From the NCBI GenBank assembly GCA_902801205.1, contig CADCHE010000012.1:1-64000 (forward strand): a DNA stretch of 64,000 nucleotides, given 5' to 3'. Source of the stretch: an uncultured Bacteroidia bacterium (GTDB lineage: Bacteria; Bacteroidota; Bacteroidia; Bacteroidales; UBA932). The notes below the pieces were generated by a model. The model saw nothing but the letters and a program-made list of their open reading frames with translations. It was not told the origin of the DNA and searched no databases. The position numbers were made by a program, and so were the translations under genes. Positions 39,721-48,378 of the stretch are shown one piece after another; the first letter of the stretch is position 1, and the number at the start of each line of letters is the position of its first letter.

Positions 39721-40745
39721 AATGTATCTTTCAGCACCTGTACGATGCTATCCATATCTTCTTGATTATACCGCTGATCAATCACCAGCGACAATTCTTT
39801 TTCTGCCATCCTCCGTCCCATTGGCAATGCCTCCATATCCTTCCGCAACGGCCAGTGAACGGGACAAAATATCCCACTTCTGCGCAGTTCCCTGCGCACC
39901 TTATCCCTATTGTCTATCACGATCGGGACAAACAAGGGGACTTGATTATCCGTGCATTTCAACAAGGGTTCTACACCAAGTTCCTCCAATTTTGACGTCA
40001 GATAGCGGGCGTTCTCTCTCCGCTTCTTCGCAACTTCTTCAAAATTAGTCCCAGCGAGAATCGCCGAAGCCTCGCCACTCATTTTGCTCTCATAGTTATT
40101 CTCAATCAGGTCTTCGCCTTTTTCAAACAAGGCAAGATACTCACCGTCATCGGTCGTTTCATCTGCAGCACCTTTCACCAACGCCCCTTTCAACTTATAG
40201 GCTGCAAAGGTATTCTTGTTTTGCGCCAATAGCATCTGTCTCTTGGTGCATACCAGCCCACCGTCAGGTGCGGCAATCGTTTTTCGCAGACTTGTAAAGC
40301 GATAATCTGCTAAATGTGTCGCCTTATTATCCAGAAATGAAAACAACGCCTGAACATCATCTTCCACAATCACAGACCCCACCTTTAGTGAGTGCAATTC
40401 TGCAATTGTTTCCTCAATATCCACCATTCCAAAGTAGTTCACCAGCACGATGACATCATTCTCGCTGACTGGCCGGTTCTTTTCCACGAAACGCCCTACA
40501 TCCATCCGAAGGTCTGCTCCCAGTTCGTAAAAGCCATAATCCAGTCCTGTCCGCTTCACGGCATCTATCATCGACTCGCACAACCAGCCGGGCAGCCAAA
40601 CCTTGAAGGTGGTCAATTTGATGGACATCAAGATCTGATACAACGCAGCCCTACCAGATGCATAGCAGGAATAACCCGACGGTTTTAGTGCCGGCTCTGG
40701 TATGGCGCGAAGCTCGAACTCTCCGCCTATAACTCTACTTCTCAT
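39711..40745 (-). CDS. DegT-like PLP-dependent aminotransferase
   Basis: The protein has 344 residues of fold type I. The candidate PLP Lys is Lys155 in YRFTSLRKTIAAPDGG, with VEDDVQALFS before it and GRAALYQILMS near the N-terminus. It is shorter and more diverged than LegC. It may be a sugar aminotransferase that feeds the FemAB-like enzyme immediately downstream. It overlaps LegG by 11 bases and the FemAB-like gene by 10 bases. The substrate cannot be assigned. Confidence 0.75.
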   Translation of the reverse strand: MRSRVIGGEFELRAIPEPALKPSGYSCYASGRAALYQILMSIKLTTFKVWLPGWLCESMIDAVKRTGLDYGFYELGADLRMDVGRFVEKNRPVSENDVIVLVNYFGMVDIEETIAELHSLKVGSVIVEDDVQALFSFLDNKATHLADYRFTSLRKTIAAPDGGLVCTKRQMLLAQNKNTFAAYKLKGALVKGAADETTDDGEYLALFEKGEDLIENNYESKMSGEASAILAGTNFEEVAKKRRENARYLTSKLEELGVEPLLKCTDNQVPLFVPIVIDNRDKVRRELRRSGIFCPVHWPLRKDMEALPMGRRMAEKELSLVIDQRYNQEDMDSIVQVLKDTLWK

Positions 40746-41850
40746 TCAGATACTTTTTGATGTGTTGGATAATCCTCGATGCAGTGTGTCCGTCGCCATA
40801 GTATGTATCCACAATCTTTGGCTGCCGGAGCATCTTTTCTATTGCGCTATGAACTCCGTTCTTGCTCCTGTCGCACTGGATGACATTTTTGCACAGATGC
40901 CGGCCTTTCTGCCTGTCGCCGATATTGACAACAGGTATTCCCAGGAACGGTGCCTCCACGATGCCGCTGGAGGAGTTCCCGATCACGCCTGCCGCCTGCT
41001 GCATAAAGCTCAGGTAACGTCTTTGTCCCAAAGAAATGAACAGATGATATTTTTCTTTATCCAGTTTCACCGCCTCATCCCAGAACTCATTGATTTGCGT
41101 ACCGCCATAATCCGCGTTAGCCTTGCTAATGACATACTGCACATCTTGGGTCTCCTGCATCACCGAAAAGAGGCTCCTGGCCATATCCAGATTCTCTTCC
41201 AAACTTAATTTCGTCTCCGAGTGCAGCGTCACCAAGCACCAAGGCCTTGCTACGTCCAATCCAATGCTTTCTGCCAGTTCATCTCTCGACATCAAGTCAA
41301 ACCGGAGGAAACTCTCCAGCCCAGGTTCGCCTGCCGTATAGATGCGAGCTTCTTTACCGAGCATTCGTCTGAGATTCTCCGCAGAACTCTCTACACCGGG
41401 GAAATGAAGGGTGGACATCATCGACACGGCGTTGCGCACTTCGTTGTCTATGGCTCCTTCAGTTATATCACCGCCAGAGATGTGAGCTACGGGGATTCCC
41501 AACACCAGCGCTGCACTGACTATTGGCAACAGCTCGTAGCGGTCACCTAAGACTACCACGATGTCTGGTTCCAAATCCGAAAGCACGTCAGCCATCCCGA
41601 GTGAGCAGTAGCCCATTGAGCGCACGATGTCTTTCCGGTTGTCTGAAGAAAGATGCATATCTACTCGGGCAGCGATGGGATAGCCGTCATCTTCTATGAA
41701 ACGGACCGTTTTCCCGTGTTCTTCGCTGAGGTGTGCGCCCGTGGCGACAAGCTGAAGTTCCAAGTCCGGGTCTTTGTGTACACCATCTATGACCCATTTC
41801 AGCAGGCCGTATTCAGAACGTGCGGCGGTGATGATACAGATTTTATTCAT
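40735..41850 (-). CDS. Hydrolysing UDP/GDP-sugar 2-epimerase (LegG/NeuC type)
   Basis: The protein has 371 residues with the NeuC/LegG anchors CIITAARSEYGLLKWVI, DIVVVLGDRYELLPI, HISGGDITEGAIDNEVRN and GNSSSGIVEAPFLGIPVVNIGDRQ. Hydrolysing epimerases remove the nucleotide while inverting C2, giving the free amino sugar that the LegI synthase uses. In the legionaminic acid pathway the substrate is GDP-2,4-diacetamido sugar. The start overlaps the GNAT remnant's stop by 4 bases. Confidence 0.85.
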   Translation of the reverse strand: MNKICIITAARSEYGLLKWVIDGVHKDPDLELQLVATGAHLSEEHGKTVRFIEDDGYPIAARVDMHLSSDNRKDIVRSMGYCSLGMADVLSDLEPDIVVVLGDRYELLPIVSAALVLGIPVAHISGGDITEGAIDNEVRNAVSMMSTLHFPGVESSAENLRRMLGKEARIYTAGEPGLESFLRFDLMSRDELAESIGLDVARPWCLVTLHSETKLSLEENLDMARSLFSVMQETQDVQYVISKANADYGGTQINEFWDEAVKLDKEKYHLFISLGQRRYLSFMQQAAGVIGNSSSGIVEAPFLGIPVVNIGDRQKGRHLCKNVIQCDRSKNGVHSAIEKMLRQPKIVDTYYGDGHTASRIIQHIKKYLNEK

Positions 41851-42107
41851 TTAATCACTTTTGTCCAAAAATAAAAATCGTGGGTTTGATTACTACAGCT
41901 CATCGAGCGCTTTTGTTTAACAGGATGCTTTTCGAATCCATTCTTTTCAAAACAACGTTCAGATGCTCTGTTTATTTCTGACACCCAAGCGCAAAGAATT
42001 CTTGCTTCACATTTCTTGGTTGCGTAATGAACGATAATAGTTCCAATACCATTGCCCGAAAACTCTGTCAGAACGCCATAACCTATTTCTTCAGCGACAA
42101 GGTCCAC
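41847..42107 (-). pseudogene. C-terminal remnant of a GNAT acetyltransferase
   Basis: The frame gives about 86 residues starting at a GTG. IGYGVLTEFSGNGIGTIIVHYATKK matches the acetyl-CoA-binding half of a GNAT domain (GxGIG), and AWVSEINRASERCFEKNGFEK is the usual end of the fold. The N-terminal half is missing. It overlaps the end of the full-length GNAT gene in another frame, and its stop overlaps LegG's start, so it may be the left-over tail of a second, tandem acetyltransferase. Confidence 0.6.
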
Positions 42108-42574
42108 TTGTGGAAGACTTTCATACCCCCCCCTATAAATACTCTATCATCCTGAACATCAGTCTTTTGAAATCCAAGTTTTTCAAATCGCTTCCAACTA
42201 CGGGGATTATCATCAGCTACCCATGTGGATATAACTTTCGCACCAAGTTCATCGGCTAATTCTATTCTTTTTTTCACCAACCAAGTCCCGATGCCTCGAC
42301 CGGTGTACTCCTTTAACACTCCAGAAGAAGCTGCTTCAAACTCGTCCTCCGTTAGTTTATCCAAATAGAAGAATCCGCAGGCCGCACCATTCCAGTAAGC
42401 AATATAGATAGTACGTTTCTTGCTGTCCAACTGCTTTAGGTACCACTCTTTCATCCCTTCATAGTCGGGGGCTGTAGCGAATCCGCTCCATTTCACATTC
42501 TCTGGATCACACTTGATTTTATAGAAATCATCGTAATCCGCCAATGTGGCCTGCTTATAGGTTAACTCTTCCAT
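42083..42574 (-). CDS. GNAT acetyltransferase, LegH candidate
   Basis: The protein has 163 residues, a complete GNAT fold with GVLKEYTGRGIGTWLVKKR (acetyl-CoA loop R/QxxGxG), STWVADDNPRSWKRFEKLGF and a C-terminal beta strand. It lies between LegC and LegG, where LegH (4-amino N-acetyltransferase of the legionaminic acid pathway) is expected. No sequence feature proves that acceptor. It is separated from LegC by 11 bases. Confidence 0.7.
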   Translation of the reverse strand: MEELTYKQATLADYDDFYKIKCDPENVKWSGFATAPDYEGMKEWYLKQLDSKKRTIYIAYWNGAACGFFYLDKLTEDEFEAASSGVLKEYTGRGIGTWLVKKRIELADELGAKVISTWVADDNPRSWKRFEKLGFQKTDVQDDRVFIGGGMKVFHKWTLSLKK

Positions 42575-42585
42575 TATTCAAATGC

Positions 42586-43842
42586 TTATTTCTCTATCAA
42601 ACTCTTGATAGCCTCACAAATAAACCGCACATCATCATCACTCACATACGGCCCAGCTGGCAGACACATACCGACCTTGAACAGTGCCTCGCTTATACCA
42701 TTGACGTAGGCTGGAGCATCCTTATACACAGGCTGCTTGTGCATCGGTTTCCACAACGGACGGCTCTCGATGTTCAAGGCATCGAGGCCCATACGCATTG
42801 CCTCTACATTTTCGTTCGGCTGACAGTCGGTAGTGGCTGTCTTGGCAGCGTGTATGACACCGGCAGCACCACCTACGGCTCCCGTAACGACCTGTTTGTA
42901 GGCATTCTCCTGTCCTTTCACCTTGACGTTCTCGTCAATCGTCATTGTGCAGAGCCAGTAATTGCTGTCATATTCTCCCGTGGCAGGCTGACTGTGTACC
43001 TTGATACCAGGCACGTCCTTCAGTAGTTCTTCGTAAAGCGACTGCACGTGCTTGTGGTGAGCGATATGCTCGTCCACGATGGTCATCTGCCCTCTACCAA
43101 TACCGGCACAGATATTACTCATACGATAGTTATAGCCAATCTTCTCGTGCTGGTAGTACGGATAGCTCTCGCGGTACTGAGTGGCATACATCATAATCTC
43201 GCGCCATTCGTCCTCGTTGGCGGTAATCAGTGCTCCACCGCCGGAGGTTGTAATCATCTTGTTTCCGTTGAAGCTCAGCACGCCATATTTTCCAAACGTG
43301 CCCAACACCTGACCGTTGAACTTGGAGCCAAAACCCTCAGCGGCATCTTCCACCACAGGTATTTCATAACGGTTGGCAATCTCCATTATCTTGTCAATCT
43401 GGTATGGCATTCCATACAGAGCCACCGGCACAATGGCCTTGGGCTTCTTGCCGGTTTTGGCAATGCGGTCTTTGATAGCCTCTTCCAGCAGCTCAGGATC
43501 CATATTCCAAGTGTCTTTCTCGGAATCGATAAACACAGGGGTGGCACCCAGGTATGTGATGGGATGGCTGGAAGCGCAGAACGTGAAGCTCTGCACCAGC
43601 ACCTCATCGCACGGGCCTACGCCACAGGCAAGGAGTCCCAGATGTACCGCAGCCGTACCGGCAGAAAGTGCCACCACGCGCTTGTCCTGTCCCACGAACG
43701 CCTCCAGGTCTTTCTCAAATCCGTTCACATTCGGTCCCAGGGGCACTACCCAGTTGGTGTCAAATGCTTCCTGTACAAACTTCTGCTCATTGCCAGATAG
43801 GTGGCAGAGGCAGAGAAGTATTCTTTCTTTTCTTTTATCCAT
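42586..43842 (-). CDS. DegT/DnrJ/EryC1/StrS aminotransferase (LegC type)
   Basis: The protein has 418 residues. The PLP Lys is Lys195 in LSFNGNKMITTSGGG, with ALSAGTAAVHLGLLA (57-71), VEDAAEGFGSKFNG and TAYR-like YRESYPYYQHEKIGYNYR following. Sugar aminotransferases of this group put an amino group on a 4-keto sugar. In the legionaminic acid pathway LegC acts on the LegB product. A central insertion near 315-345 (GAVGGAAGVIHAA) is unusual in composition. It is followed by LegH and LegG in the same direction. Confidence 0.86.
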   Translation of the reverse strand: MDKRKERILLCLCHLSGNEQKFVQEAFDTNWVVPLGPNVNGFEKDLEAFVGQDKRVVALSAGTAAVHLGLLACGVGPCDEVLVQSFTFCASSHPITYLGATPVFIDSEKDTWNMDPELLEEAIKDRIAKTGKKPKAIVPVALYGMPYQIDKIMEIANRYEIPVVEDAAEGFGSKFNGQVLGTFGKYGVLSFNGNKMITTSGGGALITANEDEWREIMMYATQYRESYPYYQHEKIGYNYRMSNICAGIGRGQMTIVDEHIAHHKHVQSLYEELLKDVPGIKVHSQPATGEYDSNYWLCTMTIDENVKVKGQENAYKQVVTGAVGGAAGVIHAAKTATTDCQPNENVEAMRMGLDALNIESRPLWKPMHKQPVYKDAPAYVNGISEALFKVGMCLPAGPYVSDDDVRFICEAIKSLIEK

Positions 43843-43860
43843 AATATATAAAACTAATAA

Positions 43861-44658
43861 TTATTGTTCTTTTGAAGTTTTACTTACGTATTTCATTTTC
43901 TTGTAGAAGCCGCATACAAGGTTTACCCCGGTATGCCACAACGACCTCATTGCGCCCATTTTCTCAGCCTCGTGGAACAGCTTATAGTGCCACTTGACCA
44001 TCGTACTGATGCCGTGGGAACTCACCGACCCACTGCGTCCCCGGCGATACTTTGCCAGGTTCTCCGACAGCAGGTAGCAGTCTGCCTTCTTGCATACCTT
44101 CAGCCACATTGCATAGTCGTTGTTCTTCTTGATGTCCTCAATCTGGATCAGCCCTACAGCCGTGGCATCATACATCACAGTCAGACACCCGGGCCAGCAG
44201 AAGGCAAACATACCGGCCTTCGTCACGTGCTTGGGCCCCGAAACTTCAACGCCTGTCAGTTTGCCATCTGCGTCCATCTCCTGATAGCAGGTGTAAGAGA
44301 ACTTATAGTTGTTCTCCTCCATAAACCGCATCTGTTTTTCAAGCTTTGTCGGTTCCCAAAGGTCATCGCTGTCCAAGAAGGCGATCCAACGCCCCCTTGC
44401 CTCACGCAAGGCATTGTTACGCGATACAGCAGCTCCCAAATTACATTTGTTCTGGTAGAGGTGGATTCTGTGGTCTTTCTCTCTAATGTCCGACACTAGG
44501 CGGATAGTATCATCCGTCGAGCAGTCATCCATGAAGATGATCTCCCAGTTCTGATATGTCTGTGCCTGCACGCTGCGGATGGCCTCTTCCACGAACCGCC
44601 CGCAGTTGTACGAGGGCATTATGATGGATACTACGTCGTTGAGCATAGTCACAATCAA
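43861..44658 (-). CDS. Family 2 glycosyltransferase
   Basis: The protein has 265 residues with a GT-A fold: VSIIMPSYNCGRFVEEAI, IIFMDDCSTDDTIRL and the DxD stretch AFLDSDDLWEPTKLE. It builds one linkage of the capsule repeat from a nucleotide sugar in the cytoplasm. No membrane segments. The ATG overlaps the acyltransferase gene's stop by 4 bases (ATGA type), which couples their translation. Linkage and donor cannot be read. Confidence 0.87.
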   Translation of the reverse strand: MIVTMLNDVVSIIMPSYNCGRFVEEAIRSVQAQTYQNWEIIFMDDCSTDDTIRLVSDIREKDHRIHLYQNKCNLGAAVSRNNALREARGRWIAFLDSDDLWEPTKLEKQMRFMEENNYKFSYTCYQEMDADGKLTGVEVSGPKHVTKAGMFAFCWPGCLTVMYDATAVGLIQIEDIKKNNDYAMWLKVCKKADCYLLSENLAKYRRGRSGSVSSHGISTMVKWHYKLFHEAEKMGAMRSLWHTGVNLVCGFYKKMKYVSKTSKEQ

Positions 44659-45173
44659 TACTTTCCTTCTGCTTTTAATTTCTCAAAATGCTCAATATCG
44701 CGATATTTGATTACTTTAGCAGGGTTTCCACCTACAATTGCACATCTGGGTACATCCTTTACTACAACAGAACCTATAGCAACTATGGCCCCTTCTCCAA
44801 TGTGTACATTCCCAGAAATAATGACATCCGAACCAAGCCAGACAAAATCATCTATTACAACTTGCTTCCGAGTATATGTTGCCCCGTATGGAATCTTATC
44901 TCCGTGGTCATAATCGTGACTACCAAGCATAACCTTCACATTAGTGCCAGAGTGAAAATAGTTGCCTATTTTTACCCACCCCCAGCCAGTTGCCGTAAAT
45001 CCATTAAAACCAACGTGTTGCCCCACTTCCAACACTACTTCCGAGCCTATGCGTGGGATTCTAGCTGCGCTTACACAAGTGCCGTAACTCTTACATCTTT
45101 TGTGTAATACTAACGTAGCCACTCGTGACCTTAATCTTCTAAATTGCATCACGAAAAACATAATAATCTTCAT
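44655..45173 (-). CDS. Left-handed beta-helix (hexapeptide) O-acetyltransferase
   Basis: The protein has 172 residues. Hexapeptide repeats are visible (VKIGNYFHSGTNVKVM, VVIDDFVWLGSDVIISG, GNVHIGEGAIVAIGSVVVKDV). This is the WcaF/maltose-acetyltransferase group. It probably acetylates a capsule sugar with acetyl-CoA. It overlaps the GT2 gene by 4 bases and the gene upstream by 4 bases, so it belongs to the tightly coupled block. Confidence 0.85.
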   Translation of the reverse strand: MKIIMFFVMQFRRLRSRVATLVLHKRCKSYGTCVSAARIPRIGSEVVLEVGQHVGFNGFTATGWGWVKIGNYFHSGTNVKVMLGSHDYDHGDKIPYGATYTRKQVVIDDFVWLGSDVIISGNVHIGEGAIVAIGSVVVKDVPRCAIVGGNPAKVIKYRDIEHFEKLKAEGKY

Positions 45174-46315
45174 CGTGCCTGTTGTTTTGATAAAGTCTTT
45201 AGATTATTATTTGCTAGGATATATTTCATCTTTTTCAAGGCGTCGTATTGTTGACGGTAGGTTACGTCATCCAATATCACCTTCTTCTCGGAGAAATAGG
45301 CCTGGCTTAAGACCGTGGTGTATGACCCCACAGCGTATTCCAAGTTAGAGATTGACTCCAAGATTCCCACTTTTGCGGGATACTCGATCTCGTCGTCAGT
45401 GACATACTTCCTCAACAACTCCAGGTCACTGTAGCGAGGGTGAGGACGATACTTCACGGTTTTTCCTCTCTGCTTGACAAACGACATCGAGCGGACGATG
45501 CCGGCAATCTGAGCCTCAGAATACAAAGCCAAATAATACTTATAGTCAGCATACGCATCAGCGTTGAGATACGCATTCGTGTCTATTTGCAAAGACGGCG
45601 GCAATGCAACGCGAAACTGCGTCGGTTCTGCCTTAAGGCTCCTGAACAGGTTGGCATAGTACTCGTCCCACACATAGCACTCGTCGTAGTGGAAGTACGC
45701 ATCACGTATGAACCACAGCTTTTCACCGTGCATAATGTCAATGTGCTTGACGGCATACCGATGGCAATAGGCCGTGAGGATTGAACTGCTGAAAGAGAAC
45801 TCACCAAACTCAATCATCACACTCGGCGAGTGACGCCTGATCATATCGCTGTAACGCACCACGTTCATCATCGCCTTCAAGACAAAATAAGGATGATGCG
45901 GGCTTCTTGCGACCAATCTCAGAAAGAAACCTATATCGCGTAATGACATAGAAGAAGATTCATTCCAATAACGGCCGTCGGGCTGGTAATTGTTCTTCAC
46001 GACAAGCGGAATCACCTCTTCCATCCCCTTCTTCTCGATAATTGCTTTCACTGGCTCTCCCTGCCTTACGAACAGTCCCTTGAAAAGATTGAGCAACACC
46101 ATCAAAGGCACCAACAAGGCAGCTGAGACATTGAACAGCACGACCTTCCACTTGGGCACAAAGAAATTCTGGCAGAGGTACTGTTTGAAGCCTCTGTCAA
46201 TATCGTCTTTGGCTTCCCCCAAGGAATTCAGGAAGGACTCCTGCTCTCCCAAAGAAACCTGAAACTGGCTCTTGTCGCCCCGCTGTAGAAAACGAAGTAT
46301 CTTAAAGTAATTCAT
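45170..46315 (-). CDS. Putative glycosyltransferase, sialyltransferase-like candidate
   Basis: The protein has 381 residues. The N-terminal third is basic with one hydrophobic stretch (about 57-78: VVLFNVSAALLVPLMVLLNLF). HIDIMHGEKLWF, YVWDEYYANLF and KYRPHPRYSDLE resemble the capsule- or polysialyl-type GT-B transferases, in which a HP-R motif contacts the CMP. It is therefore the best candidate in this cluster for transferring legionaminic acid, but that is inference. It overlaps its upstream neighbour, a GT4 gene, by 14 bases. Confidence 0.55.
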   Translation of the reverse strand: MNYFKILRFLQRGDKSQFQVSLGEQESFLNSLGEAKDDIDRGFKQYLCQNFFVPKWKVVLFNVSAALLVPLMVLLNLFKGLFVRQGEPVKAIIEKKGMEEVIPLVVKNNYQPDGRYWNESSSMSLRDIGFFLRLVARSPHHPYFVLKAMMNVVRYSDMIRRHSPSVMIEFGEFSFSSSILTAYCHRYAVKHIDIMHGEKLWFIRDAYFHYDECYVWDEYYANLFRSLKAEPTQFRVALPPSLQIDTNAYLNADAYADYKYYLALYSEAQIAGIVRSMSFVKQRGKTVKYRPHPRYSDLELLRKYVTDDEIEYPAKVGILESISNLEYAVGSYTTVLSQAYFSEKKVILDDVTYRQQYDALKKMKYILANNNLKTLSKQQAR

Positions 46316-47558
46316 CCTGCTGCAAATTGGTATAGACGGTCACATAGTTCCGGGCCATTGAATCATTGTTAAATTTCTGCGAGTAGCCCTCAATGGCCTT
46401 TTTCTCCCAGTTCGATTCTAAAAGTTTCTCTAGCGCAGAGGCAACTGACGTGTTGTCTCTGTTCTCAATGGGAACGACTGCACAAGCATCATATATGTCT
46501 TCAAAAGCGTCCATATCTTTGAACATTGCACACGGAACGCCAAAGTGCATTCCTTCTATGAGACTCAGTCCAAAGCCCTCGGCAACGCTCAGAAGGACTA
46601 CGCCATCCGCCTCCCTATAGTAATCTGCTATAGTCTCCTTAGGCACATTCCCGCAGAGCACAAGATGGTCTGCAAACGGACTCTCTTTGACAGCCTTCTC
46701 AAAACTACCGTCCTGGGAGGGTCTGCCGCAGAACAGCACCCAAGTATTTCTACGAATACGCTCGGGCAGCAAGGCGTAAACCTTGACCATCTGTTGCTGG
46801 TTTTTGTTCACGCTGATGTTCCCCACATAAAGCAGGATTTTTCCGTCTTGGGGAATGTTATATATTTCTCTGATAGTTGCCCCATTCCTTTTGTTTTCGC
46901 TGCTCATGTATCTGCCGAAAAAGAATGAGTTGCAGACGACCGCTATATTCGGGCAGTCCTTCACCCCGTAGGTCTTCTCGATGATGCGCTTCATTCCCGT
47001 ACTAATCACCGTGATGGGGATTTCTCCTTTCGCTACCCGTTGGAGGAAATTGCGTTCGTATTGTTTGCCGGCAAGTTCCAGTCGCACGGTGTCGGAGAAG
47101 GAATTCAGACCGTGAAGCGTGACCACGTATTTTTGTCCACAGCGCTCACACACTTGCATCCAGAGTTCTGTCGAGAAACCGCAGCCGTGAATATGTACGA
47201 CATCGTATTTATTCTTTTTGATGAGTTTACGCAGGTATCCTGTCATCAGCCAATAATAGGCGACTCGGACAAAGACGCGAGCGGACATCTTGTATTGTTT
47301 TCGTAGTTGTATCAGGCAGCTCAGTGGTAAACACGAAAACAGATTCAGTAGATAACCGGACAGAGACCTTTTCAAGAACTTCACGCCGGCCATTTCAAAC
47401 GCTGCTCCACGTGTATCGGTGGTCAGGACTTCCACGTCTTCCAGCTTCCCGACAGCCTTGGCGATGTCCATAACCATATATCCGAAGCCTGTCTTGTTGC
47501 GTTCAAACTTCGAGTTCCCGTCGATGGTTACGTAGGGGGTGAGCATTAATATTCTCAT
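46302..47558 (-). CDS. Family 4 glycosyltransferase
   Basis: The protein has 418 residues. The start has LMLTPYVTIDGNSKFERN and the C-terminal domain has the retaining GT4 nucleotide site: ILLYVGNISVNKNQQQMVK, VLCGNVPKETIADYYREADG, then VLLSVAEGFGLSLIEGMHFG. It adds one sugar to the lipid-linked repeat. The base composition is AT-rich. It is followed by the deacetylase-like gene (14-base gap) and overlaps the putative transferase by 14 bases. Confidence 0.88.
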   Translation of the reverse strand: MRILMLTPYVTIDGNSKFERNKTGFGYMVMDIAKAVGKLEDVEVLTTDTRGAAFEMAGVKFLKRSLSGYLLNLFSCLPLSCLIQLRKQYKMSARVFVRVAYYWLMTGYLRKLIKKNKYDVVHIHGCGFSTELWMQVCERCGQKYVVTLHGLNSFSDTVRLELAGKQYERNFLQRVAKGEIPITVISTGMKRIIEKTYGVKDCPNIAVVCNSFFFGRYMSSENKRNGATIREIYNIPQDGKILLYVGNISVNKNQQQMVKVYALLPERIRRNTWVLFCGRPSQDGSFEKAVKESPFADHLVLCGNVPKETIADYYREADGVVLLSVAEGFGLSLIEGMHFGVPCAMFKDMDAFEDIYDACAVVPIENRDNTSVASALEKLLESNWEKKAIEGYSQKFNNDSMARNYVTVYTNLQQDELL

Positions 47559-47571
47559 TGTCAGAAACGCA

Positions 47572-48378
47572 TTACTTCAGGACATCGGACAACTTAGCAG
47601 GAACAGCTCCTTGTTCACGGGCAAACGCTACGAAACGAATCAGTTCCTGTAGCTCAGAAGGATGGTCGCGCAAATGCCAATAATGAACATTTACGGCCAT
47701 TGGATAGCCATGCTTCTCACAATAGCAATACATCTTGACCAGATAGTCATAACCTTGTAGCGTGCATGCATTCATTTCACGGTGATCACCGTAATCCATC
47801 ACCCCTGGATAAGGCAATCCAACAAACCAACGACTCCACCATCTGCGCACATAATTATAGACCGATCGAAAGGAGACATCGCGGTCAAAGGTTATAGGGA
47901 TAATACCCGAATAATTCATTCCATTTGCTGCTATAGCACGAATACCATAACGTGATATTTTGTTGCTTGGAGCGACGAATACAGAGACTGGATAGGCAAA
48001 GAGTTGTGACATTCTGCTCCGATATTCGCAAATTTTGTCTTCCAGATCCGGTTCATCTCGCCACTGCATCTCGGCTAGTCGTTTACCGTCATCTACCTTG
48101 TAAGAATGTGTAATACCATGAAGCAGAATGTCTGCAAGTCCATGAGACGCCAAATTAGACAAATAATCCACCAACGGATTATTCTTACCGATCCATTGCG
48201 GCACAGTATTTCCCTTTGTCTCTGGGCAGGCCGCTTTTGTAGATATATCCATCACCATAGGTATTGCAGCAAACGAAATCGGAAAACCATTAAACTCTTC
48301 CGCAGCATATACCTCTCTCAAATCATTTGGACATGTGAAGTAAGATACATCATCGTCTCTAATTATCAGTTTTACCAT
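47572..48378 (-). CDS. Polysaccharide-deacetylase-like protein (DUF2334 type)
   Basis: The protein has 268 residues of the NodB-like fold. IRDDDVSYF (residues about 6-14) is the DD of the metal site, and LLHGITHSYKVDD (about 86-98) the HxxTH motif, with MAVNVHYWHL near the end. Such enzymes remove acetyl from amino sugars. There is no signal peptide, so it may act on a cytoplasmic lipid-linked sugar. It overlaps the flippase gene by 20 bases. Its substrate is unknown. Confidence 0.75.
   Translation of the reverse strand: MVKLIIRDDDVSYFTCPNDLREVYAAEEFNGFPISFAAIPMVMDISTKAACPETKGNTVPQWIGKNNPLVDYLSNLASHGLADILLHGITHSYKVDDGKRLAEMQWRDEPDLEDKICEYRSRMSQLFAYPVSVFVAPSNKISRYGIRAIAANGMNYSGIIPITFDRDVSFRSVYNYVRRWWSRWFVGLPYPGVMDYGDHREMNACTLQGYDYLVKMYCYCEKHGYPMAVNVHYWHLRDHPSELQELIRFVAFAREQGAVPAKLSDVLK

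Noticed and set aside
37683-41850. Plain N-acetylneuraminic acid pathway (NeuA, NeuB, NeuC)
   Set aside because: PtmE-, LegB- and LegC-like genes in the same locus are not needed for Neu5Ac and fit the legionaminic acid route better; the choice remains an inference.
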